Numbered from the stretch's first letter, positions 10,145-18,713 are shown. The stretch is 64,000 bases of DNA from Acidobacteriota bacterium (GCA_030697165.1 JAUYQQ010000004.1:269390-333389), one strand, 5' to 3'. Translations and numbers: made by a program. The notes: generated by a model not told the origin, from the sequence alone.

Positions 10145-11701
10145 ATGTCGAGCCGGAAAACGACGCTGTTCTATTCGCTTCTGATCATGGTGGCATCGCT
10201 CGCGGTGGGTATGGTCATTGCCTCCCGCCTTGACCTGGCGCCGGCTTCGTCCGCCCAGACCATGGCCGCGCCGCCCATGAACAGCGCCCCGCTCAGCGGC
10301 CCGGTCGATGCCGCCACCTTCCGCAACATCGCCAAGGCCATGAGCCCGGCGGTGGTCAACATCCGCAGCACGTCGACGCAGCGCGCCGCGGAGATGACGG
10401 AGTTCTTTGGCGGCGGCAACGACGACCTGCTGGAGCGTTTCTTCGGCGGCGGTGGCCAGGGCCAGGGCGGCCGTCCGCCGCAGCAACGGCCGCGGCGTGA
10501 CCAGGAGACCCAGTCGGCCGGCACCGGCTTTGTGATCAGCAAGGACGGCTACATCCTCACCAACAACCACGTGGTCGAGGGTGCCAGCAAGATCGAGGTC
10601 AACTTCCTCGGCGAAGAGAACGACATCTTCCACGAGGCCAAGGTCATTGGCCGCGACCCGCTGACCGACAGCGCGCTGATTCAACTGATCGAGCCGAAGA
10701 AGGACCTGGTCGAGGTCAAGTTTGGCGACTCGTCGAAGATGGAGCCCGGCGACTGGGTCATGGCCATCGGCAATCCGTTCGGCCTGTCACACACCGTCAG
10801 CGTCGGCGTGATCAGCGCCACCGCGCGCTCGTTCCCGATCGCCGAACAGCGCTCCGCCGACGTACTGCAGACCGACGCCGCCATCAACCCCGGCAACTCG
10901 GGCGGCCCGCTGCTGAACGCGCGCGGCGAAGTGATCGGCATCAACACCGCCATCTACACCGACTCGCGTAACGCCGGCAACATCGGCATTGGCTTTGCCA
11001 TCCCGATCAACAACGTGCGCGAGCTGATTCCCCAGCTGCGCACCGGCAAGGTCACCCGCGGCGTCATCGGCGTGCAGGTCACGCTGGTGCCGACCGAGGC
11101 ACTGGCCGAGTTCGGCCTCAAGGAGCGCAAGGGCGCGCTGGTCAGCGCCGTCACGCGCGGCCAGCCGGCGGCCAAGGCCGGCGTCGAGCCGGGCGACGTG
11201 ATCATCGAGTTCAACGGCAAGCCGGTCAAGAACCGCGACGAACTGGTCGCCACCGTCGTCGCCACCAGGCCCGGCACCACCGTGCCGCTGAAGGTCATGC
11301 GCGATCGCGAGGAGCGCACCTTGAACATCACCGTCGGCGAACTGAACCTCGAAGACGAAGGCAACCGCGCGGCGGCGACCCGCGAGACCACCGTGGAACC
11401 GGACGAGCAGGCCTCCCAGGGTTTTGGCCTGACGCTGACCGCGCTGACGCCTGACGTGCTGCGCCGCCTCCGCCTGTCGGCCGACACGGTCGGCGTGCTC
11501 GTGTCCGACGTCGAGCAGGGCAGCACGGCGTTCCGCCAGGGTCTGGCGCGCGGCGACATCATCACCCAGGTCAACCGCCGCCCGGTGCGGACGCCACAAG
11601 AGGCGGGCCGCGCGCTGGCCCAGGTGCCCTCGGGCGGCACGGCGTTCCTGCTGGTGATGCGCCAGGGCCAGGAGCAGTTCTTCACCGTCCGCAAGGAATA
11701 A
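10145..11701 (+). CDS. degQ: Do/HtrA-family periplasmic serine protease with two PDZ domains
   Basis: The 518-residue protein has an N-terminal hydrophobic anchor or signal (LFYSLLIMVASLAVGMVIAS) and a long glycine/glutamine-rich linker (about residues 90-125). The trypsin-like domain carries the triad H142 (NNHVVEG), D175 (LTDSALIQL) and S252 (NPGNSGGPLL). Two PDZ domains follow, about 300-395 and 410-515. It degrades or refolds damaged envelope proteins. The start at ATG 10145 is set by GGAGGA at 10135-10140; a TTG 15 nt upstream would lie at or before this site. It is the closest match to DegP/DegQ; whether it is DegP or DegQ cannot be told. Confidence 0.93.
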   Translation: MSSRKTTLFYSLLIMVASLAVGMVIASRLDLAPASSAQTMAAPPMNSAPLSGPVDAATFRNIAKAMSPAVVNIRSTSTQRAAEMTEFFGGGNDDLLERFFGGGGQGQGGRPPQQRPRRDQETQSAGTGFVISKDGYILTNNHVVEGASKIEVNFLGEENDIFHEAKVIGRDPLTDSALIQLIEPKKDLVEVKFGDSSKMEPGDWVMAIGNPFGLSHTVSVGVISATARSFPIAEQRSADVLQTDAAINPGNSGGPLLNARGEVIGINTAIYTDSRNAGNIGIGFAIPINNVRELIPQLRTGKVTRGVIGVQVTLVPTEALAEFGLKERKGALVSAVTRGQPAAKAGVEPGDVIIEFNGKPVKNRDELVATVVATRPGTTVPLKVMRDREERTLNITVGELNLEDEGNRAAATRETTVEPDEQASQGFGLTLTALTPDVLRRLRLSADTVGVLVSDVEQGSTAFRQGLARGDIITQVNRRPVRTPQEAGRALAQVPSGGTAFLLVMRQGQEQFFTVRKE

Positions 11702-11738
11702 GGCCACCGATTAGACACTGATTAATCACAGATCAGCG

Positions 11739-12293
11739 ATGGCGCTCGAGCGCGAGATCAAGCTTCGTTTCAGTAGTGCCGAAGAGGCACGAACGAAGAT
11801 TCTCGCGCTCGGCGCAGCGCCGCTGCACGGCCGCCGGCTCCAGGAAGACGCGCTGCTCGATACCGAAGACGAGACGCTGCGCCGGCAGCGTTCGACGCTG
11901 CGGGTGCGGTCCGAAGGCGGCAAGAGCCTGCTCACGTTCAAGGGGCCCATCCTGCCCGGCGTCATCAAGGTCCGCGAAGAACACGAGACCATCGTTGCCG
12001 ACGGCATCGTCCTGCTGGCCATTCTCGAGGGCCTCGGCCTGCACATCTGGTTTCGCTACGAGAAGTACCGCGAGGAGTTCGAGGCAGACGATGTGGTGAT
12101 GGCGGTGGACGAGACGCCGGTCGGCGTGTTCGTGGAACTCGAGGGCGGCGAGGCGGCCATTCACGCCACGGCGGCGGCGCTCGGCTTCGCGCCGGCCGAG
12201 TACATCACCGACTCGTATCGGTTCCTGTTCTTGCAGCATCGCGAGGCGAACGGCCTGTCCGGCGCCGACATGGTGTTCGCCGCCACCGAATGA
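11739..12293 (+). CDS. CYTH-domain (class IV adenylate cyclase / triphosphatase-like) protein
   Basis: The 184-residue product opens with the CYTH signature EREIKLRF (the ExExK metal/triphosphate site) and has the alternating charged strands of a triphosphate tunnel: RQRSTLRVRSEGGKSLLTFKG split by loops, WFRYEKYREEF and VFVELEG. CYTH enzymes hydrolyse or cyclise triphosphates such as thiamine triphosphate, inorganic triphosphate or ATP; the substrate here is unknown. The ATG of the next gene overlaps its stop (ATGA at 12290-12293), so it is cotranslated with the MurU-like gene. Its leader, 11702-11738, holds a GATTAGACAC motif that recurs before asnS. Confidence 0.82.
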   Translation: MALEREIKLRFSSAEEARTKILALGAAPLHGRRLQEDALLDTEDETLRRQRSTLRVRSEGGKSLLTFKGPILPGVIKVREEHETIVADGIVLLAILEGLGLHIWFRYEKYREEFEADDVVMAVDETPVGVFVELEGGEAAIHATAAALGFAPAEYITDSYRFLFLQHREANGLSGADMVFAATE

Positions 12294-13312
12294 GTAATTT
12301 ATCGCGATGGCCGGCGCTGGTACTCACCGCCGGCCTCGCCACTCGCCTGCAGCCGCTGTCACACGTCCGCGCCAAGGCGGCGCTGCCGGTCGCCGGCGAG
12401 GCGCTGGTGGTGCGGATTCTGCGTTCGCTGCGCGCCGCGGGCGTCACCAGGGTCGTCCTCAACCTGCATCACCGCTCCGAAACCATCACGCGTGAAGTGG
12501 GCGACGGGTCGGCGCTGGACTTGTCAGTCCGCTACTCGTGGGAGACCGAGGTGCTGGGATCGGCCGGCGGCCCGGCGCGGGCCATGCCGTTGCTCGAGGC
12601 GGACCGCTTTCTGATCGTCAACGGCGATACGCTCGCGGATGTCGACCTCGCCGCGCTGGCCGCGCAGCATGTTGACACCAACGCCCTGGTCACCATGGCG
12701 GTGGTGGATGCCGACCCTCGCTACAACGCGATCCTGGCCGATGACAGCGGCGTCGTGACAGGCTTCAAAAAGAGCACCCCAGGCACCGCAGGCACCGTAG
12801 GCACCGTAGGCACCGTAGGCACCGTAGGCACCGTAGGCACCGTAGGCACCGTAGGCACCGTAGGCACCTTAGGCACTTTTCATTTCATTGGCGTGCAGGC
12901 CGTGAACGCCGCGGCGTTTGCAGGCGTCAGTCCGTCGGCGCGATCCGAGACGGTCCACGGGATGTATCCGGACCTCATCGCGCAACGTCCCGGCCGCCTG
13001 CGCGTGATGCGAACCACCGCCGAGTTCTTCGACATCGGCACGCCGCGCGACTACCTGGATACCTCGTTGAAGCTGACCGCCCGAGAGGGCCGCGCCCCGG
13101 ACCGGGGCCATGGCTGCGCCATCGCAGCCGACGCGGCGCTGACCGACACCATTCTCTGGAACAACGTGAGCATCGGCGCCGGCGCCTCACTCACCCGCTG
13201 CATCGCCGCCGACGGCGTCACCGTTCCGGCCGGTGCGAAGCATGTCGATTGCTCGCTCGTAATGCGCGACAATAAGTTGACCGCCGAACCTTTCGAACCC
13301 CTGAACCTCTGA
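12290..13312 (+). CDS. murU: Sugar-1-phosphate nucleotidyltransferase, MurU-like (MurNAc-1-P uridylyltransferase), with in-frame tandem repeat
   Basis: The 340-residue protein has the nucleotidyltransferase signature LTAGLATRLQPLS followed by RAKAALPVAGE, the metal site VNGDTLADVD and a C-terminal beta-helix-like segment (GCAIAADAALTDTILWNNVS). Next to an AmgK-like kinase, MurU is the best reading: it would convert MurNAc 1-phosphate to UDP-MurNAc in peptidoglycan recycling. Other sugar nucleotidyltransferases share the fold. Residues 164-197 are a Gly-Thr-Val array encoded by eleven 9-bp units, placed between the GFKK and FHFIGVQ segments, where relatives should have a short loop. The last residues (PLNL) are encoded by another short repeat (GAACCCCTGAACCTCTGAAC). 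It overlaps the CYTH gene by 4 nt. Confidence 0.8.
   Translation: MSNLSRWPALVLTAGLATRLQPLSHVRAKAALPVAGEALVVRILRSLRAAGVTRVVLNLHHRSETITREVGDGSALDLSVRYSWETEVLGSAGGPARAMPLLEADRFLIVNGDTLADVDLAALAAQHVDTNALVTMAVVDADPRYNAILADDSGVVTGFKKSTPGTAGTVGTVGTVGTVGTVGTVGTVGTVGTLGTFHFIGVQAVNAAAFAGVSPSARSETVHGMYPDLIAQRPGRLRVMRTTAEFFDIGTPRDYLDTSLKLTAREGRAPDRGHGCAIAADAALTDTILWNNVSIGAGASLTRCIAADGVTVPAGAKHVDCSLVMRDNKLTAEPFEPLNL
12781..12879 (+). repeat. In-frame 9-bp tandem array (AGGCACCGT)n inside murU
   Basis: Eleven 9-bp units: one AGGCACCGC, eight identical AGGCACCGT, one AGGCACCTT and one AGGCACTTT. They encode GTA, (GTV)x8, GTL, GTF. The unit length is a multiple of three, so copy-number change keeps the frame. 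Confidence 0.97.
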
Positions 13313-13324
13313 ACCCCTGAACCA

Positions 13325-14311
13325 GTGGATCCCCGACTCGAACAATATCTCGACCTTCAGGGGCTCACCCCGCGCGTGACCACCGTCATGCCGTTGACTG
13401 GCGACGCGTCCGATCGCCGCTACTTCCGCGTGCTGATGAAAGGCGAGCCGCCCATCGTCCTGGCCCTGCATCAGGGGCCGATCGAGTTCGAGAAGATGCC
13501 GTTCGTGGCGATCGCGCGCCTGTTGCGGCAGATCCCGGTGCCCGTGCCGGCCATCCTGCATCACTCCAACGAGCTCGGCGTGCTGGGCCTCGAGGATTTG
13601 GGGGACGTCACGTTGCAGGCGCACCTTGGGTCGACAACGCCGGCCGAGCATGCCGCGTTGTACCGCCAGGCCGTGTCGTTCATCGCGCACATGCAGCAGC
13701 GCGGCGAGGAGTTGCGGTCGCCGGAATATCCGCCGTACCAGATCGCCTTCGACGTCGAGAAGCTCACCTGGGAGTTGGAGTTTTTCGTCAAGCATTACCT
13801 GCTCGCCTACAAGGGGGCGGCCCCGGGCGAGGCGCACCGCGAGGCGCTGCGCGGCGAGTGGTCGGCGATTGTCGAGGAGCTCGCGGGTGAGCCACGGGTG
13901 CTGTGCCACCGCGATTACCACAGCCGCAACCTGATGCTGCACGGCGGCTCGCTCTTCATCATCGACTTCCAGGACGCCCGCATGGGGCCCGACACCTACG
14001 ACCTGGCCTCGCTGCTCCGCGACGCCTACGTGGACCTGACGGCGCCGCAGGTCGATGAGCTGATTGCGTTCTTCCTGGCCCTGAAGGGCCTGCGCCGGGC
14101 CGAAGACCAGGCCGAGTTCCGCCGCCGGTTCGACCTGATGGCGCTGCAGCGCAACCTCAAGGCGCTCGGCACGTTCGGCTACATGACCACCGGCCGCAAC
14201 AACACGGTCTACATTCAGTACATCCCGCGCACGCTGAGCCACGTGAAGGCGAATCTCGCGAAGTATCCACGGTTCGCGCGGCTGCGCGAGCTGCTCGACC
14301 AGTGGCTGTAA
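13325..14311 (+). CDS. amgK: Aminoglycoside phosphotransferase-fold sugar kinase, AmgK-like
   Basis: The 328-residue protein has the APH/choline-kinase fold: a nucleotide-binding segment GDASDRRYFRVLM, the hinge GLEDLGDVTL, the catalytic loop CHRDYHSRNLM and the metal-binding IIDFQDARMGP. In Pseudomonas AmgK phosphorylates the anomeric hydroxyl of MurNAc or GlcNAc for MurU, and these two genes are adjacent there as here. A Ser/Thr-kinase-related phosphotransferase of other specificity is the alternative. It starts with GTG 13325, 12 bp after the stop of murU, in a run of GAACCCCTGAACC repeats. Position and overlap suggest one operon CYTH-murU-amgK-isomerase. Confidence 0.82.
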   Translation: MDPRLEQYLDLQGLTPRVTTVMPLTGDASDRRYFRVLMKGEPPIVLALHQGPIEFEKMPFVAIARLLRQIPVPVPAILHHSNELGVLGLEDLGDVTLQAHLGSTTPAEHAALYRQAVSFIAHMQQRGEELRSPEYPPYQIAFDVEKLTWELEFFVKHYLLAYKGAAPGEAHREALRGEWSAIVEELAGEPRVLCHRDYHSRNLMLHGGSLFIIDFQDARMGPDTYDLASLLRDAYVDLTAPQVDELIAFFLALKGLRRAEDQAEFRRRFDLMALQRNLKALGTFGYMTTGRNNTVYIQYIPRTLSHVKANLAKYPRFARLRELLDQWL

Positions 14312-14357
14312 CATAGGCTTGGGGCTTGGGCTTGGGACTCGGCCTGACGAAACCACT

Positions 14358-15224
14358 GTGTTTGGCGTATCCACTCACCTCTATCTGAGCGACCGTCTTG
14401 ACCGCGACCACCTGGTCGAGATCGCGGCGCATGGATTCGACGCGGTTGAAGTGTTCGCCGTGCGCGATCATTTCGACTACCACGACCGTCGCGCCGCGCT
14501 GGCGCTCGCCGAATGGCTGGACGATACCCGGCTGACGCTGCATTCGATGCATGCGCCGATCGCCGCTGCCTACGCGAACGGCACGTGGCGCGAAGGCTAT
14601 TCCTTGGCCGCCGCGGACGAGCCACGGCGTAAGCTCGCCGTCGCAGAAACCGCCGCGGCGCTCAATCTTGCGGCCCTGGTGCCCTACCGGGTGCTGGTGC
14701 TTCACTGCGGCGTGCCGGCGCCGCACGGGTCGGCGGCCGACAATCACGCGCCGTCGATGGTCCGCAGTCTCGAGGAGTTGTCGCCGATCGCCGACGGCGC
14801 CGGCGTCAGGCTGGCCGTTGAAGTGATTCCCAACGCCCTGTCGACCGCGTCGTCACTCGTCGACCTGCTGGAAAGCGAGATCGAGGCGAGCGGCCTGGGC
14901 ATCTGCATGGACGTCGGTCACGCCCGGCTGATGGGCGATGTGGTCGAAGCCATTGAAACCTGTTCGGGCCACTTGCTGACGACGCACCTGCACGACAACC
15001 GCGGGCGGACCGACGATCACCTGGTGCCGGGCCAGGGCGTGGTCGATTGGGAGGCCGCGCTGCTGGCGTTCCAGAAGGTGGGCTACGACGGCGCCTGGAT
15101 GTTTGAACTGGCGATCGCCGCCGAGCGCCGCCCGGTGCTCGAACGCGCCGCGAAAGCAAGAGCACGATTCGAGTCGCTGCTCAGTATCGGCGACGAGCCG
15201 CCGATGAATCCAGCCGCAGATTAA
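14358..15224 (+). CDS. Sugar phosphate isomerase/epimerase-like TIM-barrel protein
   Basis: The 288-residue product matches the xylose-isomerase-like TIM barrel fold (AP endonuclease 2 superfamily). It shows [10 protein letters not shown] at the start, [32 protein letters not shown] and THLHDNRG, which hold the metal ligands Glu, Asp, His and Glu/His. The substrate is not evident; it may act on a sugar released in wall recycling, given the neighbours, but that is inference. GTG 14358 is taken as start because the preceding in-frame ATG (14319) would read through a GCTTGGG tandem repeat; this choice is uncertain. The final NPAAD and stop are encoded by a CAGCCGCAGATTA direct repeat. Confidence 0.75.
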   Translation: MFGVSTHLYLSDRLDRDHLVEIAAHGFDAVEVFAVRDHFDYHDRRAALALAEWLDDTRLTLHSMHAPIAAAYANGTWREGYSLAAADEPRRKLAVAETAAALNLAALVPYRVLVLHCGVPAPHGSAADNHAPSMVRSLEELSPIADGAGVRLAVEVIPNALSTASSLVDLLESEIEASGLGICMDVGHARLMGDVVEAIETCSGHLLTTHLHDNRGRTDDHLVPGQGVVDWEAALLAFQKVGYDGAWMFELAIAAERRPVLERAAKARARFESLLSIGDEPPMNPAAD

Positions 15225-15274
15225 GACAGCCGCAGATTAGACACAGACATTTTCTTACGGACAACCAGGTAGCG

Positions 15275-16570
15275 ATGAATCAAACCTACATCAACGAGAT
15301 CGGTGAGCACGTCGGCGCGTCGGTGACCATCAAGGGCTGGCTGCACAACCGGCGGTCGAGCGGCAAGATTCACTTCCTCGTCCTCCGCGACGGCACCGGC
15401 TTCTTGCAGGTCGTCATGGGCAAGAAGGACGTGGACGAGGCGACGTTTGCCAAGGCCGATCACCTGAGCCAGGAGAGCGCCATCATCGTCACCGGCACCG
15501 TGCGCGCCGACGAGCGCGCGGCCGGCGGCTACGAGCTGATCGCCAGCGGGCTCGAGGTGGTGAACGAGGCGCACGACTACCCCATCACGCCGAAGGAACA
15601 CGGCGTCGACTACCTGATGGATCGCCGGCACCTGTGGATCCGCGCCGAGCGCCAGACGGCGATCCTGCGCGTGCGCCACGAGATCATCAATGCCGTCCGC
15701 GATTTCTTCAACGACCAGGGCTTCATCCTCGCCGACACGCCGATCTTCACGCCCGCGGCGTGCGAGGGCACGACGACGCTGTTTCCGGTGGAGTATTTCG
15801 AGCACGAGAAGGCCTACCTGACGCAGAGCGGACAGCTCTACAACGAAGCCAACGCCATGGCGCTCGGCAAGGTCTACGCCTTCGGCCCGACGTTCCGCGC
15901 CGAGAAGAGCAAGACCCGCCGTCACCTCACCGAGTTCTGGATGGTCGAGCCCGAGATGGCCTACGCCGACCTGAACGACGTGATCACGCTCGCCGAAGGG
16001 CTGATCACTTCGGTCGTCGCGCGCGTGCTGGATCGCCGGCAGAAAGAACTGAAGACGCTCGAGCGCAACACCAGCAAGCTCGAAGCGGTGAAGGCGCCGT
16101 TCCCGCGGCTGCATTACGACGAGGCCGCCAAGATCCTGCTCGATCAGGGCCTGCCCTTCGTCAAGGGCGGCGACCTGGGCGGCACCGACGAGACCGTGTT
16201 GTCGGAGCAGTTCGATCGCCCGGTGTGCGTGACGCACTACCCCGCCGCGATCAAGGCGTTCTACATGAAGCCGGATCCGAACGAGATGGACAAGGCGCTG
16301 TGCGTGGACGTGCTGGCGCCGGAAGGTTACGGCGAGATCATCGGCGGCGGCCAGCGGCTCGACGACCTGGATCTCCTGCTGCAGCGCATCAAGGATCACG
16401 AACTACCGCAGGAGGCGTTCGAGTGGTACCTCGACCTGCGCCGCTACGGTTCGGTGCCGCACGGCGGTTTCGGCATGGGCATCGAGCGCTGCGTCAGCTG
16501 GATCTGCGGCCTGGAGCACGTCCGCGAGACTATTCCCTACCCGCGGATGCTCTACCGGATCTACCCATAA
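15275..16570 (+). CDS. asnS: Asparaginyl-tRNA synthetase
   Basis: This 431-residue class IIb synthetase charges tRNA-Asn in the cytoplasm. It has an N-terminal OB-fold anticodon-binding domain ([20 protein letters not shown]) and a class II core. Motif 2 is seen at [20 protein letters not shown] and motif 3 at [11 protein letters not shown]. The residues [16 protein letters not shown] favour AsnRS over AspRS or LysRS. The length is normal for the family. Start ATG 15275 follows a direct repeat and a short A/T-rich leader (ATTTTCTTACGG). The downstream AGGAG palindrome separates it from rimO. Confidence 0.95.
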   Translation: MNQTYINEIGEHVGASVTIKGWLHNRRSSGKIHFLVLRDGTGFLQVVMGKKDVDEATFAKADHLSQESAIIVTGTVRADERAAGGYELIASGLEVVNEAHDYPITPKEHGVDYLMDRRHLWIRAERQTAILRVRHEIINAVRDFFNDQGFILADTPIFTPAACEGTTTLFPVEYFEHEKAYLTQSGQLYNEANAMALGKVYAFGPTFRAEKSKTRRHLTEFWMVEPEMAYADLNDVITLAEGLITSVVARVLDRRQKELKTLERNTSKLEAVKAPFPRLHYDEAAKILLDQGLPFVKGGDLGGTDETVLSEQFDRPVCVTHYPAAIKAFYMKPDPNEMDKALCVDVLAPEGYGEIIGGGQRLDDLDLLLQRIKDHELPQEAFEWYLDLRRYGSVPHGGFGMGIERCVSWICGLEHVRETIPYPRMLYRIYP

Positions 16571-16572
16571 GA

Positions 16573-16626
16573 CAGGAGTTAAGGAGTTTAGGAGCCATTT
16601 GGTCCTGATCTCTTGATCTCCTGTTA
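16573..16626. repeat. AGGAG-type intergenic palindrome, copy 2
   Basis: CAGGAGTTAAGGAGTTTAGG opens the left side; the right side runs TCCTGATCTCTTGATCTCCT and ends with GTTA. It has the same order of CAGGAG direct units, a CATT loop and CTCCTGTTA end as the copy at 3045-3104. Possible terminator for asnS. Confidence 0.7.
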
Positions 16627-16642
16627 GACTGGGTAGTTGGCA

Positions 16643-18022
16643 ATGAAGATAGGGTTCGTCTCCTTGGGGTGCCCCAAGAATCTCGTCGACTCCGAGGTCA
16701 TGCTCGGCATGGCCGAGAAGGAGGGGCACGAGATCACCGCCGACGCGTCGCAGGCCGACGTGCTGGTGGTGAACACCTGCGCTTTCATCGATCGCGCGAA
16801 GCAGGAATCGATCGATACCATCCTCGAGATGGCCGAGCTCAAGAAGCAGGTGGCCGGGCGCAAGCTCGTGGTCACCGGCTGCATGGCCGAGCGCTACCGG
16901 GATGAGCTGAAGCTAGAGATTCCCGAGATCGATGCGATCTACGGAACCGGCGAGGTCGAAGGCCTGGCTGGATTCATGTCGGGAGTCGGGAGTCGGGAGT
17001 CGGGAGTCGGGTCGGGCGTCGCGATTCCGATGACGTTCCACAAGAAGCCCGTCTTCGGAGTCGATCTCCCGACCTATTTGTACGATGCGTCGACGCCGCG
17101 CAAGCGCGTCACGCCGGGGCACTATGCCTACGTCAAGATCGCCGAGGGCTGCGACTACAAGTGCGCCTTCTGCATCATCCCGAAGATGCGCGGCCACTAC
17201 CGCAGCCGGCCGATCGAGTCGATCGTCCAGGAAGCGCACCAGTTGGCCGCCCAGGGGGTGAAAGAACTGCTGCTGATCTCGCAGGACTCGACCTTTTACG
17301 GCATCGACCGCGGCGAACGCGGCGCGCTGCCGAAACTGCTGCGCGCGCTGAACGGCGTCGACGGCATCGAGTGGATTCGCCTGCTGTATCTCTACCCCAC
17401 CACCATCACCGGCGAGGTGATCGACGCCGTCGCCGACCTCGACAAGGTGGTCAAGTACATCGACCTGCCGCTGCAGCACGCGTCCGATGCGGTGCTCAAG
17501 CGCATGAAGCGGCCGGGCACGCGCAAGTCGTACGTGCGCCTGCTCGAAAACATCCGCGCCCGCATCCCCAACGTCGCCCTGCGCACCACCTTCATCGTCG
17601 GCTTCCCCGGCGAGACGGCCGACGACTTCGCCGAACTCGAGGGCTTCATTACCGAGATTGGCTTCGACCACGTCGGTGTCTTCACGTATTCGCACGAGGA
17701 AGGCACCTCGGCCCACGACCTGGCCGATGACGTGCCCGCGGCCACCAAGAAGAAGCGCCAGAACGCCCTGATGGCCCGGCAGAAGAAGATCGTGGCGGCC
17801 CGCCAGAAACGCCGGCTCGGCGAACAGACCCGGCTGGTGGTGGACGGCCCGTCGCCAGAGCATGAGCTGGTCCTGCAGGGCCGGCTGCCCGGCCAGGCCC
17901 CCGAAATCGACCCCGTGGTCTACCTGACCGACTGCGACCCTTCGGCGTTCCCGATGGGGTCGTTCGTCGACGTGGAAATCGTCGGCGCCGAGGGCTACGA
18001 CCTGGTCGCCCGCCCCCTGTAG
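16643..18022 (+). CDS. rimO: Ribosomal protein S12 methylthiotransferase RimO, with short tandem insertion
   Basis: The 459-residue enzyme adds a methylthio group to Asp-88/89 of ribosomal protein S12. The UPF0004 domain carries three cluster cysteines (SLGCPKN, VNTCAFI, VTGCMAER). The radical SAM site is C170xxxC174xxC177 in CDYKCAFC. A TRAM domain closes the C-terminus (VVYLTDCDPSAFPMGSFVDV). ATG 16643 is preferred to the TTG at 16637. Around residues 113-125 the linker reads SGVGSRESGVGSGV; it is encoded by four GGGAGTC heptamers at 16981-17008, an unusual spot between the two metal domains. It lies directly upstream of the rimP-nusA-infB operon. Confidence 0.93.
   Translation: MKIGFVSLGCPKNLVDSEVMLGMAEKEGHEITADASQADVLVVNTCAFIDRAKQESIDTILEMAELKKQVAGRKLVVTGCMAERYRDELKLEIPEIDAIYGTGEVEGLAGFMSGVGSRESGVGSGVAIPMTFHKKPVFGVDLPTYLYDASTPRKRVTPGHYAYVKIAEGCDYKCAFCIIPKMRGHYRSRPIESIVQEAHQLAAQGVKELLLISQDSTFYGIDRGERGALPKLLRALNGVDGIEWIRLLYLYPTTITGEVIDAVADLDKVVKYIDLPLQHASDAVLKRMKRPGTRKSYVRLLENIRARIPNVALRTTFIVGFPGETADDFAELEGFITEIGFDHVGVFTYSHEEGTSAHDLADDVPAATKKKRQNALMARQKKIVAARQKRRLGEQTRLVVDGPSPEHELVLQGRLPGQAPEIDPVVYLTDCDPSAFPMGSFVDVEIVGAEGYDLVARPL
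16981..17008 (+). repeat. In-frame (GGGAGTC)4 tandem repeat inside rimO
   Basis: Four perfect GGGAGTC heptamers followed by a GGGTC partial unit. They lie in the linker between the UPF0004 and radical SAM domains. Loss or gain of one 7-bp unit would shift the frame, so rimO may be slippage-prone. Confidence 0.9.
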
Positions 18023-18063
18023 AACCCCCGGGCTTGAACCCCCGGGCTTGAACCTCCGGGCTT
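18022..18063. repeat. 14-bp tandem repeat after rimO
   Basis: Three copies of a 14-bp unit (GAACCCCCGGGCTT twice, GAACCTCCGGGCTT once) and a partial fourth lie right after the rimO stop codon, whose last base is part of the array. Confidence 0.85.
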
Positions 18064-18132
18064 GAACCCGGTGAAAACCACAGTTCTTTCCCCGTGTTAC
18101 ACTATGAGGTCGGTTCTTAGTCTGGGTTAACC

Positions 18133-18166
18133 AGAGTGGGCCTTTTAGCCCACTCTTTGTGTTTTA
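18133..18166 (+). terminator. Possible transcription attenuator upstream of rimP-nusA-infB
   Basis: A 9-bp perfect stem AGAGTGGGC/GCCCACTCT with a 6-nt loop is followed by TTTGTGTTTT. It sits 13 bp or more before the rimP start, downstream of a TACACT hexamer (18098-18103) that could be the promoter. A Rho-independent terminator in the leader of the nusA operon fits attenuation or NusA-dependent autoregulation. A small CTGG-GTTAA-CCAG hairpin overlaps its 5' side and could compete. Confidence 0.6.
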
Positions 18167-18178
18167 TAGGGGGCTTTT

Positions 18179-18655
18179 TTGAGCCCGCTCGAACGCGTCC
18201 GAGAGATGGCGACCCGGGTGGCCGGGGCCTACGGCCTCGACATTTTCGACGTCGTGTTGAAGCGAGAAGGTGGCCAGCAGGTGCTGCGGGTCATCGTCGA
18301 TCGGCCGGGGCCTGCGTCCAAGCCGGAAGAAAGCGTGAGCATCGAAGATTGCGCGCGCGTCGCCGAAGAGTTGAGCACGATGCTCGACGTCGAAGACGTG
18401 ATTCCGAGCGGCTACACCTTCGAGGTGTCGTCGCCGGGACTGGACCGGCCCCTGCGTCACGCCGACGACTACCGGCGGTTTGCCGGGCGGTGGGCCAAGG
18501 TCGTGACCTCGCAGCCGGTCGAACGCCAAACCGCGTTCGTCGGCCGGCTGAAAGGTGTCGAGGGCGACAACGTGTTGTTTGAGTCGGAGGGCAAGAAGCT
18601 GATGAGGCTGCCGTTGCAGTTGATCAAGCGAGCCCATCTCGACCTTGAGTTTTAA
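18179..18655 (+). CDS. rimP: Ribosome maturation factor RimP
   Basis: The 158-residue protein has the two RimP domains. The N-terminal half shows SPLERVREMATRVAG and LDIFDVVLKREGG. The central signature is VSSPGLDRPL, and a small Sm-like C-terminal domain follows. RimP binds S12/30S and helps assemble the small subunit. The start is TTG 18179, supported by AGGGGG at 18168-18173, spaced 5 nt; ATG 18206 would cut off the first helix. First gene of the rimP-nusA-infB-rbfA-orn-truB-rpsO-pnp run. Confidence 0.93.
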   Translation: MSPLERVREMATRVAGAYGLDIFDVVLKREGGQQVLRVIVDRPGPASKPEESVSIEDCARVAEELSTMLDVEDVIPSGYTFEVSSPGLDRPLRHADDYRRFAGRWAKVVTSQPVERQTAFVGRLKGVEGDNVLFESEGKKLMRLPLQLIKRAHLDLEF

Positions 18656-18713
18656 TGTTCCTGCGGGGCGCTCCGCTGTCGCGCCCCGGCATGCATAGCT
18701 GAAGACCGAAATC

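Noticed and set aside
12781-12879. Possible CRISPR-like array
   Set aside because: Units are 9 bp and directly tandem, with no spacers, inside a coding frame.
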